NCBI GenBank assembly: GCA_050084515.1
Contig: CM114273.1
Location: 18,600,001-18,664,000 of the forward strand
DNA: 64,000 nt
Origin: Blasia pusilla
Taxonomy: Eukaryota > Marchantiophyta > Marchantiopsida > Blasiales
Reading direction: 5' to 3'
Both the position numbers and the translations under genes were made by a program. Shown in pieces: positions 1-11,900 of the stretch; position 1 is the stretch's first letter; the number at the start of each line of letters is the position of its first letter. Below the pieces are notes generated by a model. The model did no database searches and was not told the origin of the DNA. It was given only the letters and a program-made list of their open reading frames with translations.

Positions 1-130
1 ATTATTATTATAAAGAAGTTCTCTAGGAATAAGCAAAGTTTTTTGGTGACGTGGTGCCCATTATGTCACCATATTGAGAGTAGACTAGTGGCCAAGTTGA
101 TGATATTATTTCCAACGTGTTTCTCTAAAG

Positions 131-633
131 ATAGGCCACTCATATGTTTGCTGCTTCGTTTGGCCCGAGCACAACTTCTAGGTGTTTAAGATTCTGGTTC
201 CATGCTCCGATGGGTATAGCTTAGATAATTTATACAATTCCCCCCCGAAAATTTTCATGCAAGACGGTACCCAACTATTTGGAGGATGGGAAAAGTCACC
301 AGCCGTGATGCAAATGCTCATCGAGCTCTGTTCAAGGCCGGATGATTTGGTGTTCGACTTAGTTGGCCTTCCAGGGGCGAATATCAAAAGGGTCTGGCAG
401 AGTGGAAAGAATATTCTCTGCCTCGAGGGAAGACATGGACTGTTTGGCCTTTGCAAGGAGGCAAGGTAGATTACTACAAGCTAGTTAGGGCATACAATAT
501 TCTTTAGAAGCCAAGAGCTCAGGTTTCAGACCCACCATTGGTAGTGACATCATTGTCACTTCCATCGATTTCAAAAATCGGGAGAGCGAGGTCGAAAGTA
601 ATTTTGTAAGAGCTTTCGCACGATGACGAGTGA
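131..633 (+). pseudogene. MULE copy 0: last exon of ParB-methyltransferase gene
   Basis: This is the exon encoding motif I of the methyltransferase fold (around 'DLVFDLVGLPGANIKRVWQ'), homologous to 6919-7431, 42030-42541 and 30135-30647. The acceptor AG is at 129-130. The first codon of the exon is ATA where the sisters have ATG. A TAG occurs where copy 3 has CAG (Gln), near 'HNF'. A frameshift follows 'CKEA', and another TAG lies near the C-terminus. The gene ends at the family's usual Asp/Glu-rich tail and TGA. It is not functional. What is seen is the homology and the breaks; the function is inferred from the other copies. Confidence 0.75.
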
Positions 634-1396
634 GTTCAAAGAACTCAAGGACGTGGCTTGACTACAACGTTTGGAGTAGGGATTTATTTGATGAAGAGGG
701 CAAAAGAATTTATAGAATAGATGAAATATACAATTTCGAGCTTCTTTCGGATGTAAGAAAGGATAAGATTTTTTCGAACGATGGTGGTATTTCTAAAAGT
801 TTGTTGAATATTTTTTGTCTTTTCAAATATGATCGTCTATGTACTTTGAGGACTTCTATTTTGCAATCTGTCGGATTTCCACGACTTGCAACTTTTTGAC
901 CACTGTACCTTTTAAACCACTTCCAGACGACCTGTCGGATTTTGGCAGGTTGGCTGCGTGAGTGATCGGACTTTTTTCCTGTTGGTCCAACTTAAAAAGC
1001 AGTATGACCGGCTTCTATACTTTGACACCTTCTCCTAGTATCGTCAAACAAGACGTAGGCTTCTTCTCTTCTCTCAGACGTGTTGGATTCCTACTACCCG
1101 TGGGATTGCCATCATGCTAATGGCAATGTTAAGAAATTTAAGCTCACATGGACAGCGATGGAAAAATGTTTGTTGTGATCTTATGATGTCTACTTTTTTC
1201 ACCCCCTGGAAAAAGAAGATTTCTATAGGCTCGAATATGGACCACTACCTACTCTCTTCTAAAGATTACATGAATTTGAAAACAAACAAAAATTTCAAAT
1301 ATGTCAAATTTTTTTTGAAAAGAGGAGGCGGATTTGGCCTTTTTTTTGAAGAGAGATTCTCCTCTCTTGCCCTCTCCTGCCAGAATACCAGCCCCC
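634..1396 (+). other. 3' flank and subterminal region of MULE copy 0
   Basis: There is no convincing gene here. It holds two weak copies of the family palindrome (about 865-960), then the conserved subterminal sequence that in other copies starts 'AGGCTCACATGGA' and includes 'GTCTTATGATGTCTAC', then an AT-rich stretch and the terminal block. Short open frames in it are not conserved between copies. Confidence 0.6.
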
Positions 1397-1408
1397 ATAA
1401 TTATCCAT
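1397..1408 (-). pseudogene. MULE copy 1: first four transposase codons, cut by copy 0
   Basis: Read on the minus strand this is the start codon and the next three codons (M-D-N-Y), identical to the start of the transposase in copy 2 (13020) and copy 3 (36348). Copy 0 begins immediately after codon 4. The rest of this gene must lie beyond the left edge of the window, on the far side of copy 0. Confidence 0.75.
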
Positions 1409-1493
1409 TCCCAGAAGATTCCACCAAGAGAAGACTTAGAATAAGAATGAGGATAAAAATGGGAATGGATATGAGAATGAGAATGAGAATGTT

Positions 1494-1502
1494 TAATTTA
1501 TA
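1494..1502 (-). promoter_or_regulatory. TATA box, transposase gene of MULE copy 1
   Basis: TATAAATTA on the minus strand, upstream of the start codon and conserved in place in copies 2 and 3. Confidence 0.55.
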
Positions 1503-1924
1503 GTGAATAGGGATTCAGATTCTCTTGACAAAATTTGACTGACAAGATGAAGATTGGTAGGTGAGATTGTCTAACATGATGGATTCAATTTTGTTGCAAC
1601 CTGTTGGAGTCCGACGGATTGCAGAATTTGGGAATCAGAGAAGTGGGTTGCGAAGCACCCAGTTTCGTAATATGTTTCTGAGTCCCAATGCAAGTTGGAA
1701 CTCGTCGGAGGCCGTTGGGTTGGTACCCCCTTCTTGCCGACCAATCGTCTTCTGAGTCAATTTTGCTAGCATCAAATACGAGACATCATTTGCATGTGCT
1801 AAGGCAACCAATCGTTGGGGACTGTTACGGGATTGTGGAACTGAGGATAGACCTTGTGATCCGTCGGATTGCAAGGGGTTGCCTCGAAACTATGCGTTGT
1901 CGCATTGTAACCCGAGGGATAGAA

Positions 1925-2660
1925 AAGCGTGCAACTTGTTGGTAACTGACAGGTTGCCCAGATACCTTGCCTATTACCCCAAGATGAAGAAAGCGTGCAA
2001 TCCATCGACCTCCGACGGGTTGCGCATGTGCCTCAACTTGTAACGCTAACGTGGAGCAAGCGTGCAACCCATCAGCCTCCGACGAGTTGCGTGGGTATCC
2101 TGCCTTGTTATCCGAAGATGAGGGAAGCGTGCAATCCGTCGGCCTCAAACGGGTTGCGCGAGTGCCTCGCCTCGTTAGGCTTACATTAAGAAAGGGTGCA
2201 ACCCGTCGGCCTTCGACAAGTTGCGCGGGTACCGTGTCTTGTTATCCCAAGATTAGGGAAGCGTGTAACCCGTCGGTCTCCGACTGATTGCGCGGATAAC
2301 TCATCTTGTTATCCCAAGATGAGGGAAGTGTGCAATTCGTCGGTCTCCGACAGGTTCCGCAAGTGCCTCGCCTTGTAACGCTTACGTGGAGGAAGGTGCA
2401 ACCCGTCGGCCTCCAACAAGTTGCACGGGTACCCCGCCTTGTTATCCCAAGATGAGGGCAGCGTGCAACCCGTCAGTCTCCGACGGGTTGAGCGGATACC
2501 TCGCGTTCTTTCCCGAAGACGGCGGAGGCGTGCAACCTGTCGGTCTCCGACGGGTTGCCAGGATAGCTCGGCTTTTTAATCCGAGGAGGATAGATGCCTG
2601 CACTACGCGAGAAGGGCGCAACCTGTCGGAGCCGTCGGGTTGGTGGTTTTCACGTCCAGA
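1925..2660. repeat. Palindrome array in promoter region, copy 1
   Basis: About ten units of roughly 65-70 bp. Each has a core of arms GCAACCCGTCGG / CCGACGGGTTGC around a few centre bases (for example TCT, CCT), joined by spacers that are themselves similar (for example TTGTTATCCCAAGATGAGG). Units differ by point changes. Long open frames running through the array on both strands are by-products of the repeat. Confidence 0.8.
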
Positions 2661-2732
2661 CTTCCATAACGACAGACATATCGTTGTCGGAACGACGGTG
2701 TGACCCAACGGTCAGTCCAACGACTCAAAAAG

Positions 2733-2740
2733 TATAAATA
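2733..2740 (+). promoter_or_regulatory. TATA box, ParB-methyltransferase gene of copy 1
   Basis: TATAAATA followed by a conserved leader ('TTTTCGTTTCGCGATCT'), about 215 bases before the start codon. It matches 14197-14204 (copy 2) and 35326-35333 (copy 3, inverted). Confidence 0.65.
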
Positions 2741-3901
2741 GGCGAGGGTTCGTTCATTTTCGGTTTTTCGTTTCGCGATCTTGATTGCTCTTCCGCGCAG
2801 CAGCTGACCAGATACCAAGGGGCGCTTTACACGGCCACTCATCTCGAGTCGATTCGAGCCAGCGATCACGAGACGATTCGAGCGACTCATCAAGGCAACT
2901 CATCGTACATTGAAAGTAACTTTGTTGTTGAGGAGGAAGCATTTTCGGGAACAATGACGAAAAGCGTCTGGACGCGTCGGTGAGAAGAGCACAATTGGCA
3001 AAAGCTCGGAGGGAAAAAGCAATTGCCATTGAAGAAAGCCCTGCCCGCCCAACCAAAAGTGTTGAGATGCAGGAAATGTCCCCGATGAAGTCCGCGCGCA
3101 TAATCAATATAGCGGAAATGGCCGAAGTTCAAGTGACGGACGATGAGGTCATGAGGACCGCCAACGTGGAGATGGTGGATATCGCTGAAGAAGCAGGAGA
3201 GCGGTCATCCTCGTCCCTGTGCCCGGCGGAAGAAATCAACCTCTATCGGATCGACGAGTTTCTAGTGGACTTGCCAGCTGATGTCCCAGAGTAGTTGGCG
3301 GGCCAAGACATCGACCCAATCTTTGAGCGGGTAAGAAACGATCTTTGATTTTTGAGTTATGTGAACGCCCATGTTGCAATTCATTAGCAATTCAATGTAG
3401 TTTATTGACTTTGTCCTTGATGTGGCAGGTTGTAAAGCAGATGGCACAGATGGAGGGCCAAAACGCCTCGAGAATTCCACTTTTCCGATTACGTACAATG
3501 GAGTACGTGCACAAAATTTAGCCTGACGAGGATATTGCGAAGCTGAAACAGTTGGTAGCGACATCATCCTACGTCGAAAGCTTCCCTCCGTCCTATGTTC
3601 AGCCTTACGATCAACATGGAATCCAAGCGTTGGTGACGGAGGAGGACTTGGAAGCGCTCAACACATTCTAGAGGATGAGAGATCAGGAATTCAGAAGAGC
3701 GATGGAGAGGACGGAATTCAGCTGGATGCGGAATCTCTATTTTTTCATTTGGGATGGAAACCACAGGTTCATGGCGTGGACCCAGTTTGCAAAGGAGCGC
3801 CAAAATTCATTGGAGGCGCATTTTTGCGTGAAGGCGGTCGTGCTGAATCCATACCCTCATCACATGGCGATCGTGGAAATGGCCATGCATGCCATGAACA
3901 C

Positions 3902-4383
3902 GAGTTGCTTGACTGTCCGATGTCTTTAAGATGTTTTTGGCCGAAAGCAATTCGTGGGAGTCCGAGGAGTTGCTTGATTGGCTGTTGTCCTTAAGATGTT
4001 TTTAGCCGAAAGCAACTTGTTGGACTCCGACTGGTTGCATTTGCGTCACGGGTAGGTGATTGGAGTAGGGGAGCTTGATTTTTGGCGTCAAATTGTAGCT
4101 TTACTTGAAATAGCGCAACCTGTCAGAGCTCGACGGGTTGATATGTTCACTTTTTCACGGAAATCATTCTCTGAATACAAATTATCTGACAACCCATCGG
4201 AGTCCGACGGGTTGTAACCAGGCAATCATAAATCTGAATGCAATCCGTTGCACTTCGATGGGTTGCAATATTTAGCTCTTAGCTAACATTTCGACCATGG
4301 GGTGTAGCGACCTGTCGCAGTCCGACGGGTTGCAGGAACCCATGTAGCTGGCAAAAATCCTTATTGTGTGTTTGGATGTGCAT
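3902..4383 (+). repeat. Palindrome-rich intron 2, copy 1
   Basis: This intron, or its remnant, contains four to six copies of the GCAACCCGTCGG-type palindrome (for example 4112-4142, 4187-4217, 4305-4335) separated by AT-rich spacers. Its donor is no longer GT and it is shorter than in copies 2 and 3, so part has been lost. Confidence 0.7.
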
Positions 4384-6406
4384 GATTGTATCCGAGAGGA
4401 ACGTTATCCACCATTGGATACAAGATTGCGACCGGGTGAAGAAAGTGCTAATGACGCACCCGACAGAGTACAAGGGGTTCTTGGGCGACGCCCTTGTAAA
4501 TAAGATGTTGGCGAAGGGGGCTTAAATAAAAAAAAAGACTTGGGCAAATACATTTATTTCCCAAGATGCAACCGTGACAATCCTTTGCTAGTCGAAGATA
4601 CAGGCCGCCAAGAAGAGCGCTTCATTGGAGCTAGAGCGGAGGGAGAACGTGTCTACTTTTGAGCGTGCTAAGTTCATCCAAGCTGCAGTATCTACAGCTA
4701 CGAAGTACATTGCAAACAAGATGCAGCGCAACATCGCCGTTCTCAACCCTGAACTTGGCCCTGATTTCTACAAGGAGTTGAAGACGATAATCAAGCGCCA
4801 GCGCAAGAGGGATGAAGATTCTCATGGTCGGATTGGGGAGAAAGTGCCTCTCGACCGCGTCCATAGATTTGCCTTGTTTGGAATTTCGGAATTTAGGAGA
4901 ATCTGACTGATGAAAATCAGTCTCGAGGGCATAGAGGCCCAAAAGAGGACGACACACCATCCTCCGGGTGTCTCTGATCTAGTGATCTCCCACTGGCTCT
5001 GTGAATGATCATTCTGGGACACGTTGTGGCTTCTCGGGAAGTCCATGCTCGTCGGTCTCCAAGCGGAGCTGAAAAGAATAGAGCCAGTTCCGGAGGAAGC
5101 AAACCTAGAGAGTGTTGAAGATTTTGAACTTTGGCTTGATGACATGCGGGACAAGCCCATAAAAAACCCTGGTTTCTAGACGATGTTCAAGGATCGCATC
5201 CTCCCTCAGGCAGACCTTGAGGAAGAAATAGAGGCGAAGAAAAGGGATTTCGCAAAGAAGAAGCGAGATCTTCAGGAGTAGGCGGCCGATGCATCTCGAC
5301 AAAGAGCTGCCCAACGAATGCTGTTCAGGTACCTCATCCAATGTAAGAATGCAGGTACTTGGCCAAAAAAACCGGCAGCGTGTAAATTGTGGGCTTTTCC
5401 GCCTGATGGAGAGGCATTTTCCATGTATGACATGGAGATGGTGCAGGGCATGTCCGACTGGGAGGTTGACAATTGCCCAATCTGGTTGGACTTCAATGAC
5501 CGTGAGGACATAGTCGAAAAAAATCTACGCCTGGTCTATGATGCAGTGGCCGCAAGTAGGGACGATATCCCGAATTTTGTGTAGTCTGAAGACTTTTTCG
5601 AAGGAGATGCGAAGGAGCAAGCCATCGAGACAGCGGAGTTGGTGTTCAAGGTCGTCACCGCCAAGGACAAATCTACAGCGGGTCTGAAAGCAAAGGCGAG
5701 GGGATCAAACAATTCTGCGGCCGACTCTTCCAGAAAAGAGGCTGACATCTCAAGACGATAGGGGGAATCATCCGGGCGAGAGGGGCGGACTAGATCCTCC
5801 GCCAAGAAGACTCCAATGGAGTTTGAGGTTACAAAAACCCCCACAAGCCGACCGCAGACTCGGGAGAAGCGAAAGCGGGAGGTGCTTGGTTCTTCCCAGG
5901 GAGCAGATAAGGATGTGGAATACACTCCATCATCCTCGGGTAGACATAGAGAAACAACGATCCGGACAAGCGTCATCATTCACTACACGAATCTTCTGGA
6001 TGAGCTGCAAAGTTTCAGTTCCCTAAGCATCGACAAATTGACAATGTTGGGACGGAAGCTTCAACAAAACGGGCACGCTCCCTAGACGGTCCATGGGAAG
6101 GTTGAGGAGGTGGCGGTGGATTTCCTCGTCGCTAATTTGCCCTCTGGGTTGTGCTTGTGGGACGACAATCCGTATGACAATGTCCCAGACTGGAATGTCC
6201 CTCTTACCTATGACTAGATCGCGCTCATGTTTTCCTTTGCAGACGCTTATCTCAGTGACAGGCGCTATTTCTTGGTCTTGACTGGAGGAAGCAAGGACGA
6301 GCTCTTCAACCTGCAGTGCGTGAAGAGGTCGCTGAAGTGGAAGATGGCGCAATCGTGGGTCATTAAGAAGGAGTTCCCACTCCGATCGATGACGAGTCAA
6401 ATCTGG

Positions 6407-6918
6407 ATAAGGGCTCTAAATCCATACACAATTTGTCTTGCTCCGACGGGTTGCATCTCTGCATGCAACCCGTCGGATCGTCTGAGCTAGTGATTGCGGT
6501 GTTGCAATCTCCGTCTGGAAGCGATGGGTTGCAAATTTATCACAAGTCTCTATTGGGTGAATGCAACCCATCGAAACCAGACGGGTTGCAAGTGCTTGTA
6601 CTTTTCCTTGTGTTTCTCGAATGATGCAACCCGTCTGAAAGCGACAGGTTGCTTTTAGCCAACCATGAGTTGCTCTAAGCCAGCAACGTGTCGGCTTCCG
6701 ACGGGTTGCTCATGGCAAAAAAAAGTCACTAACACTTGTAAAACAACCCATCGGACTCCGACAAGTTGCTCCAATGTTAGGACTGTAACGAAGTTCTCTG
6801 GGATTAAGCGAAGTTCTTTGGGGACGTGTTGCACATTGTGACACCATACTAAGAGTAGACCAGCGGTCAAGTAGCTCTTTCTTGTTGCTAACATTGTTTC
6901 CAACCTGCTTCTCTACAG
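6407..6918 (+). repeat. Palindrome-rich intron 3, copy 1
   Basis: The donor GT has become AT ('GGATAAGG'); the acceptor CTACAG at 6918 is intact. Four to five palindromes with GCAACCCGTC arms lie between about 6435 and 6775, including centres made of 'GATC' and 'TGAAAGC'. Homologous to 41542-42029 and 30648-31141. Confidence 0.7.
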
Positions 6919-7884
6919 ATGTACTACTCTTTTGTTTACTGCTTTGTTCGGCTCGAGCACAACTTCCGAGTGTTTAAGATCTTGGATCCTGTGGGTCCAT
7001 GCTCCGATGGGTACAGCTTAGATAGTTTTTACAATTCCCCCCTGGGAATTTACATGCAAGACGGTATCCCCTTACTTGGAGGAAGGGAAAAGTCGCCAGC
7101 CTTGATGCAAATGCTTATCGAGTTCTGCTCAAGGCAGGGTGAATTGGTGTTCGACTTAGTGGACCTTTCAAGGGCGAGTATCAAAGGCGCCTGGCAGAGT
7201 GGCAGGAACATTCTCTGCCTTGAGGGAAGGCAGACACTGTTTGACCTTTGCAAAGAGGAAAAGGCAGATTACGACATGCTAGTTGGGGCGTACAACTCTC
7301 CTCCGAAGCCGAGAGCTCCAGTTCCAGACCCACCATTGGCAGTGACACCATTGTCATTTCCCAAGATTCCAAAAATCGGGAGGGCAAGGCCGACAGTAAT
7401 TCTGGAAGAGCTCTCGGACGATGACGAGTGAGTTCAAAAAACTCAAGGACCCAGCTTGACTGTAGCGTTTTGGAGTAGGGATTTATTTGATGACGATGCA
7501 GAAGATTTCATAGAATAGATCAAATGTACAATTCCGAGCGTCTTTCAGATGTAATAAAGAACAAGATTTTTCGAACGATGATGGTGTTTGTAAAAGTTTG
7601 TTGAATATCTTTTTTGGTCTTGTCAATTGTGATCGTCTATGTACTCCGCCAGTTTATTTTGCAACCCGTCGGATTTCCACGAGTTTCAACTTTTCACTTT
7701 TTGACCACTGCACCTTTTTAACCGCTTCCAGGCAACCTGTCGGATTCCGACGAGTTGGCTGCTTGAGTGATCGGACTCTTTCCCTATTAGTCCAACTTTA
7801 GAGGCATTTTGGCGGGCTTCTTCACTTTGGCTCCTTCCCCTAGTATCGTCAAACAAGTCGTAGGCTTCTTCTCTTCTCTAAGAC

Positions 7885-8148
7885 ATGTTGGATTCCTACT
7901 ACCTGTCGGATTGCCATGATGGAGTTTCCAAGGACGGAGCACATATTGATACTGGATGGATGTCATCTTGTAGAGCGTATACTGTCGAGGAAGGCAGTGG
8001 GACTCAAATCACGTTACATGGGACCGTTATGGTGTATCTAGGGGGGGGGGCCAAGGCTCTCGAATTTACCAATATTTTCGATCCCCGTCTACAATCGGCC
8101 AGAGGAGCCACTTGTATCCCAAGAGATTCCTTTTGTACAGGAAGCTAG
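7885..8148 (+). CDS. Small conserved open frame downstream of methyltransferase, copy 1
   Basis: The open frame encodes a segment containing 'HGTVMVYLGGGAKALEF' and 'NIFDPRLQSARGA'. The same segment occurs in copy 3 on the sense strand (29366-29608, minus), with amino acid changes but no breaks in the shared core. It lies about 450 bases after the methyltransferase stop, in the same direction. Copies 0 and 2 appear to have lost it. I do not recognise the family. It could be a small third gene or a further exon. Confidence 0.4.
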   Translation: MLDSYYLSDCHDGVSKDGAHIDTGWMSSCRAYTVEEGSGTQITLHGTVMVYLGGGAKALEFTNIFDPRLQSARGATCIPRDSFCTGS

Positions 8149-8631
8149 GAGAGTTAGGAGTAAATTTGTAGATGACGAGGTTGAAGAAATCATAGATTAG
8201 ATCAAATGTACATTTCCGAGCTTCCTTCGGATGTAATAAAGGACAAGATTTTTTCAAAAGATAATGATGTTTGTAAAAGTTTGTTGAATTTTTTTTGGAC
8301 TTGTCGGTTGTGTTCGTCTAGCTACTAAAAATGTTTTTTCTTGCAACCCGTCTGATTTCGATGGGTTGCAACTTTTCACTTTTTGACCACTTCAACTTTT
8401 TAACCATTTCCAAGCAAGCTGTCGGATTTCGACAAGTTGGCTGCTTGAGTGATTGGACTCTTTCCCTGTGAGACCAACTTTTGAGGCATTGTGGCGGGCG
8501 TCTTCGCTTTTGGCTCGTTCCCCTAGTATCGTCAAACCAGTCATAGGCTTCTTTTCTTCTCTTAGACGTTCTGGATTCCTACTACCTGTCGGATTGCCAT
8601 TTCGGATTCCCAACCTGTTGGATTTTCGTGG

Positions 8632-8641
8632 GTGCAGGGTG
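8632..8641. repeat. Target site duplication of MULE copy 2 (left)
   Basis: GTGCAGGGTG, repeated exactly at 43964-43973 just after copy 2's right end. MULEs usually make 9-11 bp duplications. Confidence 0.85.
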
Positions 8642-8979
8642 GAGTTGCGGTAAGAAGAGAGGAAGAGAGGAAGAGAGGAGAGAGGAGAGAGGAAACTACC
8701 TTCAACCGAAATAGATATTTTTTTTTAAAGAGAGTTTCCGTTGGGTTGAAGAGAGGAAACTTTTTGTGTGAATTTTTTTGCACTTTTTTGCTCAGTTATT
8801 GAACAGTCCCACAGTTTTTTTTTCCTCTTCCATATTTTGGCAACCCCTCTGAGTTGCAAATTGCACAAAATTTAGAAAATTGAAAAATCAGTGGAATCAT
8901 AAGTGTGGAACCAATCACTTTTTCCATCCAAGGTTTGGAAAAAATCTATCATTTGCCCTAGGTTGAATAGAGTTCAAGC

Positions 8980-11900
8980 TCAAAGTGAAGGTTCTGGAAA
9001 AATGAAAGTACAATCTAAAACCTCATTTTGCATCCTCAAAGTTGGTATGTTTAAAATACTTCGCACTTCTTTGAGGGATAGAATTGGTTGGTGGATTCCT
9101 ACTCCTACCTCTGACTCTCTTAAAACTACCAGCAACACATAGTACATGTGCTTACAAGGGAAATACCTTTTGCCACTTGTCTCTCTTTGGACAAAGTCAT
9201 CACATGAACATGTGGGAAAGCAACAGATGTGCACCACATACATCCCTGTGACACTTGAATTTACAAATGTTGTTCCTGACCCAATACATCCTTCCTATTC
9301 CATTGCCACTCAAGACATCTTTCATGGCGATGATCTCCATTTTTGCCTCCCGAGCTGATGCAATTCGCTTTGCTCTCTCCACCGTTGGCCTACACATTTT
9401 GTTTCTCTTCACCCCATTTCTAGACTCAAACAGAAATTGTGGATTGAGATCATCCACCTTCTCCGGGTACATGTTGACGTCAATCTTGGGTTGAATACGA
9501 AATGCGAAGGTCTCTGTAATGCGAACATGCTCCGAACTTCCTCCGTCTAAGTGTCTGAAACCGGCACTTGTAAGATTGTCCACTTCATCTTGAGTGCAGT
9601 TCATACGTGCGGCGATGGGCCAAATCGTGGGGGTATTCCCCGGAGCTCCAATGGCAGCCGCATAAGACTTACGGAAAGCGCAAGATTCATTTGGGCAGAA
9701 GAAGTACTTCAATTCATCCCCGGTCCTCGTGAAACGATCAAAGGTTTTGAGTCCCCAAAACCCAGGCAGTGGTCGTCCAGTCCTTGTACAATTCTTATTT
9801 AGGAAAGTACCGCATGCTCTCCTTATGCCATCAGATCCTGCCCTGCAAGTGGGTCCACGTCCAGGGTTGCTCCAAGATATATGCCACCATTTTAGGTTGC
9901 AATCCACCTCCATTACCGGAATCCCATATTGTTGAACCACCCCACCGATCGGATGTTGCGAACTTCCAACAACGGAGGGCTTTTGAAATAAGACATTCAG
10001 TGATTTTGGAGAAGTTACTCCATCACGGATTTGGGAGCGGTCCGGGGTCCCCGAATATCTGGGCGGCATAATTTCCTCATCCAAATAAATCACTGGATTC
10101 GTTCCCTGATGCTGCCTCTTCACCTGCCTGAAGTCAAGATACTTATCTGGTCTCCACGAGTCTCGCTCGGACTCCTCTACCACCATCTGTATGGGACATC
10201 TTGAAACGCGCCCACGAATATCCCCACCAATGTGTACGTCTTGCTCGAGGGGAGTTCCTGCTATGCACCGGTTGAAGGCTTCCACATAGAGTTTTTCATC
10301 ACCAGATCTCACAACCGCCCTGACATAGAGCTCGTAGATCGAAGGCCCCCTTCCTTTTGTTATGCCTTTTGTGAGGAAGATATGGGATGTTGCAGATTGT
10401 AGCATTGCTCTTGCTTGGTCTTGTTGGCATGCCTCCACCAGTGAAATTCGTTGGCATGCTTGTGACGACCTCCACGAGGAATGAATACTTTCTGCTCCAC
10501 TTGTGTTGGGGCAGAGGGCATTTTCATGAATGTTCAATCCCTGCAACGACGGCAAGGTTAGAAGGGATAAAAAATAGCTCAGAAGTCAAACTCTGCGACC
10601 CGTCGGGTCCCTACGTGTTGCAACACCCAGGAAACACCTACTGCATTCCGTCCGATTCCGACGGGTTGCAAGAACCTTTGGCCACTCCGGGCTGGAAGAT
10701 CCAAGTGCAAGTCATCCGAAACCCATCCGGGTTGAACTATTTGCAGGCCTTGTATGCATGCGACTTGCATACTTGTATACGGGTTGCACCAAAATTCAGG
10801 ATGCAACCCGTCGGTTTCCGATTGGTTGCACACTCAGGAAACCCGTCCGTTTCGGACATGTTGCACATTCGGGCAACCTGTCGCATCCGAAAAATTTCTT
10901 GGTTTCTTCGGTTTGAAATCCCTATAGTTCCCACGCTTCTCAACTTGAGCTGCAACTTTTCAAACAATTCTTAGCGTGAGCTTGACAAGACAAAATAGTG
11001 AACTCACCTGCCGCATGAAGTTTCCCCATTGTCTCATACGTACAGTCCACCAACTCAACCAAGAGCACAACTCTTTGTACTTCCCCTCAATCGCATGCTT
11101 CCTCCACCACCCATGAAGTTCTTCTTGGCATTCCATGGCTTGTTTCAAGGTTTTGCTGTCCTTGCAGCATTGGAGTAGAGTGACATGCTCTGTCCTCTTA
11201 TTCTCCTTGATGCAAGATTTGGTGTACTGGGTCACAGACTGTTGCCAATGGAAAGCATTCGACCTTTCCCTCTTCGGTTGAACCTCTCCACCCCAGAACA
11301 CTTCCCTGATAGCAATCCACCCAGGTTGTGCATTGTCCGCCATGAACCCATAAATTTCCGGAGGTGGCCTTTTGTTTTCCTTCACCACCTCCAATAAGAG
11401 TAACCAGCACATCTTCAAACTGCCAACGTCTTCTGCTTTTACTTTCACAGACAAATATAGTTTTGAGTCCCTTCTCCACATGGTCATAAACGTGAGCACC
11501 ATTGTCAACCATCCGTTCAGCACTCTGTAGCAAATATCAAAGCTTACCCATCTCCCGTAAAGATTATCCCCTTCCCTGATTCTATCTATAAGATTGAGGC
11601 CACTTGACGGACCTGTGGTTGACATTTTGAAGACATAGGCCCTGGATCCCTCGCCTCCCTGGCCCATGAACTACCATCTCTGAATGAATGAAAATCTGGA
11701 GTTGGCCTTGACTGTGGAAATGGCATCCATTTCGGCCGTCTTTCCATCCAGTACCTATATTTGACGCAGCAAATTCCGGAAGCATTCAGGATCAGCGAGA
11801 AATGCGAGATTTTCCCAGAGTTGTTTCTCCTCAGCTGCTGTGAACTCGCCATGTCTAGGGATTCCAAGCAATTGTTCACAAATTTGTGATGCTGTTGTTA

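Larger units (their letters stand above)
1..1396 (+). mobile_element. MULE copy 0, right end only
   Basis: This is the 3' end of the ParB-methyltransferase gene plus the 3' flank of a MULE copy that continues to the left of the window. It ends in the family's right terminus, a purine/pyrimidine-rich block running into CCAGAATACCAGCCCCC, the same terminus seen at 43963, 44656 and (inverted) 28303. The bases immediately after it are the start of another copy's transposase gene read on the minus strand, so copy 0 inserted into copy 1. The expected 9-bp target duplication would begin ATAATTATC, but its partner lies outside the window. Confidence 0.8.
1409..2953. promoter_or_regulatory. MULE copy 1: divergent promoter region with palindrome array
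   Basis: This intergenic region lies between the divergent transposase (minus) and ParB-methyltransferase (plus) genes. It has a TATA box for each side (1494-1502 on minus, 2733-2740 on plus) and a palindrome array between them at about 1925-2660. Copies 2 (13021-14479) and 3 (35058-36347) have the same layout. Confidence 0.65.
2954..7431 (+). pseudogene. MULE copy 1: ParB-like / DNA methyltransferase gene, decayed
   Basis: Four exons: 2954-3330, 3429-3901, 4384-6406 and 6919-7431. Exon 1 has lost about 240 bp next to the start (compare 14480-14760), which puts the ATG out of frame. Exon 2 carries the ParB-like part: a box near 'IPLFRLRTMEYVHKI', then 'DEDIAKLKQ', then 'FIWDGNHRFMAWTQ', which resembles the GxxR box of ParB and sulfiredoxin-fold proteins. 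Exon 3 is helical and charged and ends with methyltransferase motif IV (here NLPS at 6134-6145) and 'FADAYLSDRRYFLVLTGGS'. Exon 4 carries motif I ('ELVFDLVDLSRASI'). Intron 1 keeps GT-AG. The donors of introns 2 and 3 and the acceptor of intron 2 are mutated. Several TAG stops replace Gln or Trp codons. Domain calls rest on motif resemblance and the protein is dead in this copy. Confidence 0.7.
7432..8641 (+). other. 3' flank of MULE copy 1, first part
   Basis: This is the region downstream of the methyltransferase stop, with palindromes at about 7660-7765 and 8340-8440 and a small conserved open frame (7885-8148). It is cut at 8641 by copy 2 and resumes at 43964. Confidence 0.65.

Noticed and set aside
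3675-3994. Separate small genes inside exon 2 of copy 1
   Set aside because: They are pieces of the ParB-like exon separated by a TAG or read in a shifted frame.
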